A DNA stretch of 64,000 bases from Pelomonas sp. CA6 (lineage in GTDB: Bacteria; Pseudomonadota; Gammaproteobacteria; Burkholderiales; Burkholderiaceae_C). Of the stretch, positions 42,990-51,960 are shown one piece after another. The stretch's first letter is position 1. Each line of letters starts with the position of its first letter. The notes beneath the pieces were generated by a model that was not told where the DNA came from, did no database searches, and saw only the letters and a list, made by a program, of their open reading frames with translations. A program made the translations under genes and the position numbers. Location: positions 248,001-312,000 of the forward strand of contig NZ_JAKZFD010000003.1 of NCBI RefSeq assembly GCF_022549225.1, read 5' to 3'.

Positions 42990-45900
42990 ATGACGCAAGC
43001 CTCCAAGGGCCCTGGCCTGGGCATGTCCGGCCGCATCGCGGCATTCTTCCAGTCCGCGCAGATCACGCCGCTACTGGCCTTGGTGGCGCTGCTGCTGGGC
43101 GTCTTCGCGGTGCTGGTGACGCCGCGCGAGGAAGAGCCGCAGATCAACGTGACCATGGCCAATGTGCTGATCCCCTTCCCGGGGGCCGGCGTGGCCGACG
43201 TCGAACAGATGGTGGCGACGCCGGCCGAGCAGGTGCTGTCGCAGATCGCCGGCATCGAGCATGTGATGTCGGTCTCGCGTCCCGGGCTGGCGGTGATCAC
43301 CGTGCAGTTCAAGGTCGGCGTGCCGCGCACCGAGGCGCTGGTGCGCCTGCACGACACGGTGCAGGCCAACGCCGACTGGCTGCCCGCCGGGCTGGGCGTG
43401 ATGCCGCCGCTGATCAAGCCCAAGGGCATCGACGACGTGCCCATCCTCACGCTGACGCTGTACAGCCCCCAGGCCGCCGACGAGGGGGCCGACGCGCTGC
43501 AGCGTGTGGCCCACACGCTGGAGGCCGAGCTCAAGCGCGTGCCCGGCACGCGCGAGGTGGTGACGCTGGGTGGTCCCGGCCGCGCGATCCAGGTCGCGCT
43601 GGACCCGGCGCGCCTGAACAGCATGAAGCTCACGGTGGACGAGCTGCGCCAGGCGCTGCAGTCGGCCAACCTGGGCGCGCCGCTGGGCGAGCTGCTGCAG
43701 GGCAATCGCGCGATCCTGCTGGAGGCCGGCCCCTGGCTGCGCGACGCGCGCGAGCTGGGCGAGCTGGTGGTCGCGGTGCGCCAGGGCCGTCCGGTCTTCC
43801 TGCGCGAGCTGGCCACGATCAGCGATGGCCCGCCGCCGCCCAGCCGCTATGTCTGGCACGGCACGGCCGCCAAGGACGGTGTGCCGGCGGCCGAGTATCC
43901 GGCCGTCAGCATCGCGATCACGAAGAAGCCGGGCGAGAACGCGATCGACGTCGCCGAGGCGGTCACGCGCCGGGTCGACGCGCTGCGCAACACGCTGATC
44001 CCGGACGAGGTGAAGGTCGCCGTCACGCGCAACTACGGGGCGACCGCGAACGACAAGGCGCAGAAGCTGATCCAGAAGCTGCTCTTCGCCACCGCGTCCG
44101 TCGTCGCGCTGGTGTGGCTGGCCCTGGGCCGGCGCGAGGCGGCCATCGTCGGCAGCGCCGTGCTGCTCACGCTCACCGTCACGCTGTTCGCCTCCTGGGC
44201 CTGGGGCTTCACGCTGAACCGGGTATCGCTGTTCGCGCTGATCTTCTCGATCGGCATCCTGGTGGACGACGCCATCGTGGTGGTGGAAAACATCCACCGC
44301 CACATGGCGCTGCACCCGGACCGGACGCTCGCGCAGCTCATCCCAGGCGCGGTCGACGAGGTCGGCGGCCCCACCATCCTGGCGACGCTGACCGTGATCG
44401 CGGCGCTGCTGCCCATGGCCTTTGTCAGCGGCCTGATGGGGCCCTACATGAGCCCCATCCCCATCAACGCCAGCATGGGCATGCTGCTGTCGCTGGCGAT
44501 CGCCTTCGTCGTCACGCCCTGGCTGGCGCGGCTGTGGATGAAGGCCGCGCCGGGCACCGACCACGGGCCGGGGCGGGTCCAACGCGCGCTGGCGCCGCTG
44601 TTCCAGCGCGTCTTCCGCCCGCTGCTGGATGCGCGGCGCGGCGCGCGCAACCGCGGCCTGCTGGGCCTGGGCGTGGCGGCGCTGGTGGCCGTGTCGCTGG
44701 CGCTGCCGGCGCTGGGCCTGGTGATGCTGAAGATGCTGCCCTTCGACAACAAGTCGGAGTTCCAGGTGGTCGTCGACATGCCGGCGGGTACGCCGCTGGA
44801 GCAGACCGCCGCGGTGCTGCACGAGCTGGGTGCGCACCTGGCCGGCGTGGCGGAGGTGACCGACTACCAGGCCTATGCCGGCACGGCCGGTCCGATCAAC
44901 TTCAACGGCCTGGTGCGTCAGTACTACCTGCGCAGCGGCGGCGAGGTGGGCGAGCTGCAGGTCAACCTGGTCGACAAGCACCACCGCGCGCTGCAAAGCC
45001 ATGCGATCGCGATGCGCGAACGCCCGGCGTTGCAGGCCATCGGCAAGCGCTTCGGCGCCAACGTCAAGGTGGTCGAGGTGCCGCCGGGGCCGCCGGTGCT
45101 GTCGCCCATCGTCGCCGAGGTCTATGGGCCGGACGCCGCCGGCCGGCGCGCGGTGGCGAGCGAGCTGCGCCGCGTGTTCGAGAGCGAGCCGGGGCTGGTG
45201 GACGTGGACGACAGCGGCATCGCCGACGCGCCGCGCCGGCTGCTGCTGGTGGACCGCGCCAAGGCCGCGCAGCTGGGCGTGGCGCAGCAGGCGGTGGTCG
45301 CCGCGCTGCGCACCGGCCTGGGCGGCGAGGCGGTCAGCTATCTGCATGACCAGAGCAAGTACCCGGCGCCGGTCTGGCTGCAGCTGCCGCCCGAGATGCA
45401 TGGCCAGCTGGACGCGCTGCTGAGCCTGCCGGTGCGCGGCGCGCAGGGCCAACTGGTGCCGGTGCGCGAACTGGTGCGCGTCAGCGACACGCTGCGCGAG
45501 CAGCCCATCCACCACAAGGACCTGATGCCGGTGCACTACGTCGTGGCCGACATGGCCGGCCGCATCGACAGCCCGCTGTACGGCATGTTCGCGATGCGCG
45601 GCCGCGTCCAGCGGATCGCGACGCCGGACGGCGGCACGCTGCAGGAGGCCTTCATCCGCCAGCCCGACGACGGTTGGCGCGCCTACACGTTGAAGTGGGA
45701 CGGCGAATGGCAGATCACCTACGAGACCTTCCGCGACATGGGCCTGGCCTATGCGGTGGGCCTGGTGCTGATCTACCTGCTGGTGGTGGCGCAGTTCGGC
45801 TCCTACCTGGCGCCGCTGATCATCATGGCGCCCATTCCGCTGACCCTGGTGGGCGTGATGCCGGGCCATGCGCTGCTGGCCGCGCCCTTCACCGCCACCA

Positions 45901-46241
45901 GCATGATCGGCATGATCGCGCTGGCGGGCATCATCGTGCGCAACTCCATCCTGCTGGTGGACTTCATCCGCCTGCAGCAGGCCCAGGGCATGGCGCTGGG
46001 CGAGGCCATCGTGCAGTCGGCCATCACCCGCGCGCAGCCCATCCTGCTGACCGGGCTGGCGGCGATGATGGGCGCCTTCTTCATCCTCGACGACCCCATC
46101 TTCAACGGGCTGGCGATCTCGCTGATCTTCGGCATCTTCGTCTCCACGCTGCTCACGCTGGTCGTGATCCCGCTGCTGTACTACGTGGCCTACCGCCCCC
46201 GCAACCCGGAGGGCGCGCCCGCGGCCTCCGTCCACTCCTGA
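42990..46241 (+). CDS. RND efflux permease (AcrB-like, sulfur-operon associated)
   Basis: A 1083-residue RND transporter. It starts with TM1 (TPLLALVALLLGVFAVLVT), then PREEEPQINV, a porter domain, the proton-relay GILVDDAIVVVEN, a second large loop and the C-terminal TM block (SMIGMIALAGIIVRNSILLV). It is somewhat longer than the first pump in this window and lacks its own outer-membrane partner. Genes for DUF2892, an MBL dioxygenase, OsmC and a TDT carrier follow on the same strand, suggesting the pump works in sulfide or persulfide stress rather than classic drug export. Confidence 0.92.
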   Translation: MTQASKGPGLGMSGRIAAFFQSAQITPLLALVALLLGVFAVLVTPREEEPQINVTMANVLIPFPGAGVADVEQMVATPAEQVLSQIAGIEHVMSVSRPGLAVITVQFKVGVPRTEALVRLHDTVQANADWLPAGLGVMPPLIKPKGIDDVPILTLTLYSPQAADEGADALQRVAHTLEAELKRVPGTREVVTLGGPGRAIQVALDPARLNSMKLTVDELRQALQSANLGAPLGELLQGNRAILLEAGPWLRDARELGELVVAVRQGRPVFLRELATISDGPPPPSRYVWHGTAAKDGVPAAEYPAVSIAITKKPGENAIDVAEAVTRRVDALRNTLIPDEVKVAVTRNYGATANDKAQKLIQKLLFATASVVALVWLALGRREAAIVGSAVLLTLTVTLFASWAWGFTLNRVSLFALIFSIGILVDDAIVVVENIHRHMALHPDRTLAQLIPGAVDEVGGPTILATLTVIAALLPMAFVSGLMGPYMSPIPINASMGMLLSLAIAFVVTPWLARLWMKAAPGTDHGPGRVQRALAPLFQRVFRPLLDARRGARNRGLLGLGVAALVAVSLALPALGLVMLKMLPFDNKSEFQVVVDMPAGTPLEQTAAVLHELGAHLAGVAEVTDYQAYAGTAGPINFNGLVRQYYLRSGGEVGELQVNLVDKHHRALQSHAIAMRERPALQAIGKRFGANVKVVEVPPGPPVLSPIVAEVYGPDAAGRRAVASELRRVFESEPGLVDVDDSGIADAPRRLLLVDRAKAAQLGVAQQAVVAALRTGLGGEAVSYLHDQSKYPAPVWLQLPPEMHGQLDALLSLPVRGAQGQLVPVRELVRVSDTLREQPIHHKDLMPVHYVVADMAGRIDSPLYGMFAMRGRVQRIATPDGGTLQEAFIRQPDDGWRAYTLKWDGEWQITYETFRDMGLAYAVGLVLIYLLVVAQFGSYLAPLIIMAPIPLTLVGVMPGHALLAAPFTATSMIGMIALAGIIVRNSILLVDFIRLQQAQGMALGEAIVQSAITRAQPILLTGLAAMMGAFFILDDPIFNGLAISLIFGIFVSTLLTLVVIPLLYYVAYRPRNPEGAPAASVHS

Positions 46242-46252
46242 AAGGCATCGTC

Positions 46253-46462
46253 ATGAGTTCCTGGCAAATCGTGCGCGTCGTCGCCGGCACCTTCATCCTG
46301 CTGTCGCTGCTGCTGGGCGTGCCCGGCAGTCCGCTGTACGCCAGCACCTGGTGGCTGGCCTTCACCGCCTTCGTCGGTCTGAACCTGCTGCAGAGCGGCT
46401 TCACGCGCTGGTGTCTGATGGAAACGCTGCTGCGCAAGCTGGGCGCGCGGGCCGGCGACTGA
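46253..46462 (+). CDS. DUF2892 (YgaP-type) inner-membrane protein
   Basis: A 69-residue protein with two hydrophobic stretches (VAGTFILLSLLLGVPGSPLY and WWLAFTAFVGLNLLQSGFTR). DUF2892 is the membrane part of YgaP-like proteins that are otherwise fused to rhodanese domains; here it stands alone, which is common in sulfur-oxidation operons. The gene lies 11 bp after the permease. Confidence 0.85.
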   Translation: MSSWQIVRVVAGTFILLSLLLGVPGSPLYASTWWLAFTAFVGLNLLQSGFTRWCLMETLLRKLGARAGD

Positions 46463-46649
46463 GGGGCGGAGGCGACGCGGCGGCCGCCTGGCGGACAGTC
46501 GCTCGCGGAATGTGTCCAGCGCCGCGTGGAATGCTGAAAAAATCGCGGCTGCGATGCCGGCCGAGGCCCCACGAGGGCCGGGACCCTGACCGGCGGCCCA
46601 CCATGAATGCGCATGCAACGATTCTTGCCTGCGCACAGGAGACGTTCTC

Positions 46650-47534
46650 ATGAGCCTGCGCTCACGGCTGGAGGTCGAAGCCTTCTTCGATCCCGACACC
46701 TGGACCCTCAGCTATCTGGTGCTGGACGGCGCCACGCGCGAATGCGCCATCGTCGACAGCGTGCTGGACTACGACCCCAAGTCGGGCCGCACCAGCACTG
46801 GCAACGCCGACCGGCTGATCGCGCGGGTGCGCGAGCTGGGCGCGCGGCTGTGCTGGATCCTGGAGACCCATGTCCATGCCGACCATCTGTCCGCCGCCAC
46901 CCATCTGAAGCAGCAGCTGGGCGGTCAGACCGCGATCGGCCGCCACATCACGGCGGTGCAGAAGGTCTTTGGCACCCTGTTCAACGCCGGTGACGAATTT
47001 CACCGCGACGGCCGCCAGTTCGACCGCCTGCTGGACGACGGCGAACGGCTGGACATCGGCGGGCTGTCGCTGCACGCGATGCACACGCCCGGACACACGC
47101 CGGCCTGCATGAGCTATGTGGTCAGCGACGGCGAACAGTCGGCCGCCTTCGTCGGCGACACCCTGTTCATGCCCGACTACGGCACCGCGCGCTGCGACTT
47201 CCCTGGCGGCGATGCGCGCACGCTGTACCGCTCCATCCGCCGGGTGCTGGCGCTGCCGCCGCAGACACGGCTGTACATGTGCCACGACTACCTGCCCGGC
47301 GGGCGCGAGTTGCGCTACGTCAGCACGGTGGCCGAGGAGCGCCAGTACAACATCCATGTGCGCGACGGCATCGGCGAGGACGAGTTCGTGGCGATGCGCG
47401 TGGCGCGCGACGCGACGCTGTCCATGCCCACGCTGATCCTGCCTTCGGTGCAGATCAACATGCGCGCCGGCGAGTTCCCGCCGCCCGAAGACAACGGCAC
47501 GCGCTACATCAAGATCCCGCTGAACGCGCTCTGA
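46650..47534 (+). CDS. MBL-fold persulfide/sulfur dioxygenase-like enzyme
   Basis: A 294-residue metallo-beta-lactamase-fold protein. Metal ligands are H74-x-H76-x-D78-H79 (ETHVHADH), H145/H149 (HTPGH) and D170 (VGDTLF), then the GTARCDFPGGD segment characteristic of the bacterial sulfur dioxygenase group (ETHE1/Blh type). These oxidise glutathione persulfide to sulfite and use one iron. AGGAGA precedes the ATG. The 187-bp gap before it may contain a second promoter. Product sulfite would be exported by the TDT carrier two genes on. Confidence 0.85.
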   Translation: MSLRSRLEVEAFFDPDTWTLSYLVLDGATRECAIVDSVLDYDPKSGRTSTGNADRLIARVRELGARLCWILETHVHADHLSAATHLKQQLGGQTAIGRHITAVQKVFGTLFNAGDEFHRDGRQFDRLLDDGERLDIGGLSLHAMHTPGHTPACMSYVVSDGEQSAAFVGDTLFMPDYGTARCDFPGGDARTLYRSIRRVLALPPQTRLYMCHDYLPGGRELRYVSTVAEERQYNIHVRDGIGEDEFVAMRVARDATLSMPTLILPSVQINMRAGEFPPPEDNGTRYIKIPLNAL

Positions 47535-47577
47535 GCGCCGCGGGCCTGCCCAACATTCCCACAGCCTTCACACCACC

Positions 47578-48024
47578 ATGAGCGACAGCCCCATCCAGGT
47601 CGAACTGCGCCAGCAGCAGGACTATGCCTTCACGGTCGAATTCGGCGCCGGCGTGCCGGCCCTGCGCGCGGACGAGCCGCCGCCGCTGGGCCAGGGCAGT
47701 GGCCCGTCGCCGGTGCAACTGCTCGCCGCCGCGGTGGGCAACTGCCTGAGCGATTCGCTGCTCTTCGCGCTGCGCAAGTTCAAACAATCGCCCGAGCCGC
47801 TGCGCTGCGTCGTCGAGGCCGAGGTGGGCCGCAACGAGCAGGGCCGGCTGCGCGTGCTGCGCCTGCGCGCCGCGCTGCACCTGGGCGTGCCGGCCGCGTC
47901 GCTGGAGCACCTGGACCGCGTGCTGTCCAGCTTCGAGGCTTATTGCACCGTCACGCAGAGCGTGGGGCAGGGCATCGCGATCGAGACCGAGGTCTGGGAC
48001 CGCGACGGTCTTCGTTTGAAGTAA
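47578..48024 (+). CDS. OsmC/Ohr-family thiol protein
   Basis: A 148-residue OsmC-fold protein retaining both reactive cysteines, C56 (GNCLSDSL) and C123 (AYCTVTQSV). OsmC and Ohr proteins reduce organic hydroperoxides; related members may use other sulfur or peroxide substrates. Located 43 bp after the dioxygenase and 4 bp before the TDT gene. In this setting, a role with persulfides or peroxides is plausible but not shown. Confidence 0.85.
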   Translation: MSDSPIQVELRQQQDYAFTVEFGAGVPALRADEPPPLGQGSGPSPVQLLAAAVGNCLSDSLLFALRKFKQSPEPLRCVVEAEVGRNEQGRLRVLRLRAALHLGVPAASLEHLDRVLSSFEAYCTVTQSVGQGIAIETEVWDRDGLRLK

Positions 48025-48028
48025 GCCG

Positions 48029-49039
48029 ATGAGGCATCCGACACCGCTGAAGTTCCTCGGCCCGGTCTGGTTCACCGCGGTGATGGGCCTGGCCGGACTG
48101 GCGCAGGCCTGGTGGCGCGCCGGCGGGCTGATGGGCGAATGGGCGCAGGGGGCGACGCTGGTGCTGTCCGCCGCCGCGCTGCTGGCCTTCGTGCTGCTGC
48201 TGGCGGCCAGCGCGCTGCGCGCGCGGCGCCATGCGCAGGCCTGGGCCGACGATTTCTCTCATCCCCTGCGTCATCCGCTGCTGGCGGCGATCCCGGTGTC
48301 GCTGATTCTGCTGGGCACGCTGGCCACCGCGCTGCTGGGTCCCACGCGCTGGAGCGGGCTGGCGTGGGGCTTGGGCTGCGCGCTTCAGCTGGCGTGCACG
48401 CTGTGGGTGCTGTCGCGCTGGTGGCGCGGCCAGGGGCCTGGCGGGCCGCAGTGGATGGGCGTGACGCCGCTGCTGATCATCCCGGTGGTGGGCAATGTGC
48501 TGGCGCCGCTGGCCGGTGTCGCGCTGGGCGCGGGCGACTGGGCGGCCGCGCAGTTCGGGCTGGGCGTGTTCCTGTGGCTGCTGGTGATGGCGCTGCTGCT
48601 GGCGCGGCTGGCCGTGCAGGGCTTGTGGCCCGAGCGCCTGCTCGCCAGCAGCTTCATCCTGGTGGCCCCGCCGGCGGTGATCGGCCTGGCGCTGCTGGCC
48701 CTGGGCGCGCCCGCGGTCTGGGCGCAGGCGATGTGGGGCGTGGCCCTGCTGTGCCTGCTGTGGGCGGCGCAGCTGCTGCGGCGGGTGCTGGCCCAGCCCT
48801 TCACGCCGGCCTTCTGGGCGCTGGGCTTCCCCACCTCCGCCTTTGCCGGCCTGACGCTGGCGCTGGCCGATCACTCGGCGTTGATGCGGCTGCTGGCCGT
48901 GCCGGTGCTGGCGCTGGCCTCGCTGCTGGTGCTGGCGCTCGCCATGGCCACCTGGCGCGGGCTGCGCGACGGCAGCCTGCTGGCGCCGGAGCCGGTGGCC
49001 GTGCTGCAGAGCGGGGCGCCGCCGGCCGCATCGCGCTGA
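48029..49039 (+). CDS. TDT/SLAC1-family transporter (TehA/SSU1-like)
   Basis: A 336-residue membrane protein with about ten hydrophobic helices. It begins LKFLGPVWFTAVMGLAGLAQ and contains PLLIIPVVGNVLAPLAG and FWALGFPTSAFAGLTLA, typical of the tellurite-resistance/dicarboxylate (TDT) family, which includes the yeast sulfite pump SSU1 and plant SLAC1 anion channels. Four bases separate it from the OsmC stop. As the last gene of a sulfide-oxidation-type operon, sulfite export is its most likely job. Confidence 0.83.
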   Translation: MRHPTPLKFLGPVWFTAVMGLAGLAQAWWRAGGLMGEWAQGATLVLSAAALLAFVLLLAASALRARRHAQAWADDFSHPLRHPLLAAIPVSLILLGTLATALLGPTRWSGLAWGLGCALQLACTLWVLSRWWRGQGPGGPQWMGVTPLLIIPVVGNVLAPLAGVALGAGDWAAAQFGLGVFLWLLVMALLLARLAVQGLWPERLLASSFILVAPPAVIGLALLALGAPAVWAQAMWGVALLCLLWAAQLLRRVLAQPFTPAFWALGFPTSAFAGLTLALADHSALMRLLAVPVLALASLLVLALAMATWRGLRDGSLLAPEPVAVLQSGAPPAASR

Positions 49040-49046
49040 ATCGCCC

Positions 49047-49060
49047 TTGAGTTGGCGCAA
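49047..49060. promoter_or_regulatory. FNR/CRP-family-like site (copy 2)
   Basis: TTGAGTTGGCGCAA differs by one base from the copy at 55707-55720 and by two from 28928-28941. It lies 51 bp upstream of the DUF3149 gene. Its factor is unknown. Confidence 0.38.
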
Positions 49061-49111
49061 CGCGGCCGGCTTGACCGCGGCGTCCAATGACCTTACCAAT
49101 AAGGAGGTCTT

Positions 49112-49255
49112 ATGCAATTGCTCAAGGAGTTGTTCACCACCGACGTCGGTCTGCTGAGTGCGGCGGTGCTGCTGTTCATCCTCGTGATGGGCGGCTACTA
49201 CATCCGCTACTTCGTCGGCCACATGCACGCCGACGAAGCCAAGAACAAGCAGTAG
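49112..49255 (+). CDS. DUF3149 micro-protein (single TM)
   Basis: A 47-residue protein, below the size of most gene finders. It begins MQLLKELFTTDVGLLSAAVL, has one TM (LLSAAVLLFILVMGGYYIRY) and ends in a charged tail (HADEAKNKQ). A perfect ribosome site AAGGAGGT at 49101-49108 supports it. DUF3149 proteins are short, conserved in Betaproteobacteria and of unknown function. Confidence 0.85.
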   Translation: MQLLKELFTTDVGLLSAAVLLFILVMGGYYIRYFVGHMHADEAKNKQ

Positions 49256-49335
49256 GTCCGAGGCCCCCGCGGCGGGGCCAGGTCTTGCGGGGGCGGTAGC
49301 CAGGGGCGGCGAGAATGCGGGGCTGGAACCCGCCC

Positions 49336-49992
49336 ATGAAGAACGCGCTGCACCTGCTCACCCTCAGCCATGTCCACCTCGCGGTGGAAATCGTCGCCAC
49401 GCTGGCCTTTGCCCTGTCGGGCCTGCTGGAGGCGGCGCGCAAGCGCCTGGACGCGGTGGGGGTCTGCGTGGTCGCGGGCCTGGCCGCCTTTGGCGGCGGC
49501 ACGCTGCGCGATGTGCTGCTGGACCGGCGCCCTTTCTTCTGGGTCGAGCACGCCAACTGGCTGTGGGCGCTGCTGGCGCTGTGCCTGGGCGCCATGCTGT
49601 TCATGCGCAGCAAGCATGTGGCGCCCACCCAGCGCGCGATGCAGTGGCCCGACGCGCTGGGTCTGGGCCTCTTTACCGCCAGCGGCGCGCAGATCGCGCT
49701 GGATGCCGGCATGCCGGCCATCGTCGCGGTGCTGATGGGCATGGTCACCTCGGTGTTCGGCGGCGTGCTGCGCGACATCGTCTGCAACGAGATTCCCAGC
49801 GCCTTCCGCGACCACCAGCCCTATGCGGTGTGCAGCTTTCTCGGCGGCTGGGCGCTGATCCTCGCCCAGTCGCTGGACGCGCCGCAATGGGCCGCGCTGC
49901 TGGCCGGCGCCGGCACGGCCACGCTGCTGCGCGTCGCGGCCATGCTCAGTGGCTACCGGCTGCCGGGCTGGGGCATGCGCGGCGGCGCCTGA
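49336..49992 (+). CDS. TRIC/UPF0126-type cation channel
   Basis: A 218-residue inner-membrane protein of seven hydrophobic helices with two repeated halves, marked by AAFGGGTLRDVLLDRRPFFW and SVFGGVLRDIVCNEIPSAF. This is the bacterial TRIC (YicG/YadS) family of cation channels. ATG 49336 gives the normal N-terminus. Monocistronic on sight. Confidence 0.9.
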   Translation: MKNALHLLTLSHVHLAVEIVATLAFALSGLLEAARKRLDAVGVCVVAGLAAFGGGTLRDVLLDRRPFFWVEHANWLWALLALCLGAMLFMRSKHVAPTQRAMQWPDALGLGLFTASGAQIALDAGMPAIVAVLMGMVTSVFGGVLRDIVCNEIPSAFRDHQPYAVCSFLGGWALILAQSLDAPQWAALLAGAGTATLLRVAAMLSGYRLPGWGMRGGA

Positions 49993-50007
49993 GCGCCGCC
50001 GCTGCGC

Positions 50008-51396
50008 TCAACCGCCGATCATGCCCAGCCACCTGGGCAGCGCGGTGGACAGCCCCGGCCAGTAGCTGACGATGATCAGGAAGACCAGCATGGTCTTCAG
50101 CCAGGGCCAGACGGCCACGGTCAGCTCGGTGATGCCCATCTTGGTGATGCCCGAGGCCACGTAGAGGTTCAGCCCCACCGGCGGGTGGCACATGCCGATC
50201 TCCATGTTCACCGTGATCAGGATGCCGAAGTGCACCGGATCAATGCCCAGCTTCATCGCCACCGGGAACAGGATGGGCGCCATGATCAGGATGATGGAAC
50301 TGGGCTCCATCACGTTGCCGGCCAGCAGCAGCAGGATGTTGACCACCAGCAGGAAGGCCACCGGTCCGAAGCCCTGCGCGATCATCCAGTCGGCCATGTG
50401 CTGGGGCACGTTCTCGCTGGTCATCAGGAAGCTGAACAGCACCGCGTTGGTGATGATGTACAGCAGCATCGCGCTCATGCTGGCCGAATCCAGCAGCACG
50501 CGCGGCAGGTCCTTCAGCTTCAGGTCCTTGTAGACGAAGACGGCGATGAAGAAGGCGTACACCGCCGCCATCGCCGCGGCCTCGGTGGGCGTGAAGACAC
50601 CGGTGTAGATGCCGCCGATCACCACCACCACCAGCATCAGGCCCCAGGCGCTTTCGCGGAAAGCGGCCCAGCGCTCGGCCAGCGTGGCCTTGGGCAGGCG
50701 CGGGTAGTTGTTCTTGCGCGCGATCCACCAGGTCGTCAGGCCCAGCGCGAAGGCCAGCGCCAGCCCGGGGATGATGCCGGCGATGAACAGGGTGCCGACC
50801 GAGGTGTTGGTCGAGACCGAGTACATCACCATCGCGATCGACGGCGGAATCAGGATGCCCAGCGCGCCCGAGGTGGTGATCACGCCGGCGCCGAAGCGCG
50901 GCGGGAAGCCCTGCTTGACCATGGCCGGCAGGATCACCGAGCCGATCGCGACCACGGTGGCCGGCGAGGAGCCGGACACCGCCGCGAACAGCGCGCAGGC
51001 GAGCACGCCGGCCAGGCCCAGGCCGCCGTGCCAGTGGCCGATCATCGAGGTCGCGAAGCGCACCATGCGGCGCGCCACGCCGCCGTGGGTGAGGAAGTTG
51101 CCGGCCAGGATGAAGAACGGGATCGCCATGATCTCGAACTTCTCGATGCCGGTGAACAGCTTCAGCGCCACGCTCTGCACCGGGACCTCGGTCATGGTGA
51201 AGAGATAGACCAGCACCGTCAGGCCCAGCGCGATGGAGATCGGCATGCCGGTCAGCATCAGCAGCAGCAGCAGCGCGAAGATCAGCCCCGTGTTGCCCAG
51301 CAGGGCGATGCCCAGCAGCGCCAGCGCGCCCAGCACCAGGCCGATCTTGCCGCGGGTGCTGAAGCCGGTGGCGTCGGCGGTTTGAATGTTGCTCAT
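50008..51396 (-). CDS. dctM: TRAP transporter large permease (DctM)
   Basis: A 462-residue, roughly 12-helix inner-membrane subunit of a TRAP transporter. It shows the DctM pattern (LLLMLTGMPISIALGLTVLV, AIPFFILAGNFLTHGGVARR, CALFAAVSGSSPATVVAIGS). It imports an organic acid by Na+ or H+ gradient together with DctQ and DctP. The start overlaps the DctQ stop by 4 bp (ATGA). Confidence 0.94.
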   Translation of the reverse strand: MSNIQTADATGFSTRGKIGLVLGALALLGIALLGNTGLIFALLLLLMLTGMPISIALGLTVLVYLFTMTEVPVQSVALKLFTGIEKFEIMAIPFFILAGNFLTHGGVARRMVRFATSMIGHWHGGLGLAGVLACALFAAVSGSSPATVVAIGSVILPAMVKQGFPPRFGAGVITTSGALGILIPPSIAMVMYSVSTNTSVGTLFIAGIIPGLALAFALGLTTWWIARKNNYPRLPKATLAERWAAFRESAWGLMLVVVVIGGIYTGVFTPTEAAAMAAVYAFFIAVFVYKDLKLKDLPRVLLDSASMSAMLLYIITNAVLFSFLMTSENVPQHMADWMIAQGFGPVAFLLVVNILLLLAGNVMEPSSIILIMAPILFPVAMKLGIDPVHFGILITVNMEIGMCHPPVGLNLYVASGITKMGITELTVAVWPWLKTMLVFLIIVSYWPGLSTALPRWLGMIGG

Positions 51397-51953
51397 GCCT
51401 TGGCTCCCAGGGCTTCGTCGTCCAGGCCGTCCACATGGGCCACGTTGTGATGAGGCAGTTCACCGCTGCGCAGATAGCGCCACGCGACCTGCAGGAAGCG
51501 GAAGCACATCAGGCCCGATCCCAGCGGCACGCACAGGTAGACGATCCACATCGGCGCCTCCAGGTCGGGCGAGGTCTGGTCGGTCTGCGACATATGCCAG
51601 ACGAAGTTGCCGCCCAGCACCGCGATCACGCCGGTGAACAGCGCGCCGGCGAGCAGCGCGAACATCACGAAGGGCACGCGCTGGCGCCCGGGCAGCTTGC
51701 GCACCAGCACGTCCACGCCGACGTGGATGCCTTGGCGCACCCCGAAGGCGGCACCGAACTTGGCCATCCACACGAACATGAAGATGCACAGCTCCTGGGC
51801 CCAGGAGAGGTCCAGGCGCAGCACCCAGTCTTGGACCAGAGGCATGGTGGCCAGGAAGCGGTGAGTGACGGCCGCGAAGATCACCAGGGTCGCGGCCGCC
51901 ATCAGCGTCGCGATCAGGATCTCCTCGGCCTTGTCGAGGATACGCATCAGCAT
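51393..51953 (-). CDS. dctQ: TRAP transporter small permease (DctQ)
   Basis: A 186-residue four-helix subunit (ILIATLMAAATLVIFAAVTH, then LCIFMFVWMAKFGAAFGVRQ) of the TRAP transporter. ATG 51953 is preferred because GAGG lies 5 bp before it; the TTG at 51974 overlaps the dctP end. It follows DctP by 7 bp and precedes DctM with a 4-bp overlap. Confidence 0.9.
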   Translation of the reverse strand: MLMRILDKAEEILIATLMAAATLVIFAAVTHRFLATMPLVQDWVLRLDLSWAQELCIFMFVWMAKFGAAFGVRQGIHVGVDVLVRKLPGRQRVPFVMFALLAGALFTGVIAVLGGNFVWHMSQTDQTSPDLEAPMWIVYLCVPLGSGLMCFRFLQVAWRYLRSGELPHHNVAHVDGLDDEALGAKA

Positions 51954-51960
51954 GTCGGCC

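Noticed and set aside
46603-46653. 16-codon leader peptide overlapping the dioxygenase start
   Set aside because: The frame ends in an ATGA overlap and has a Cys, but it lacks a ribosome site and codon evidence, so I did not list it as a gene.
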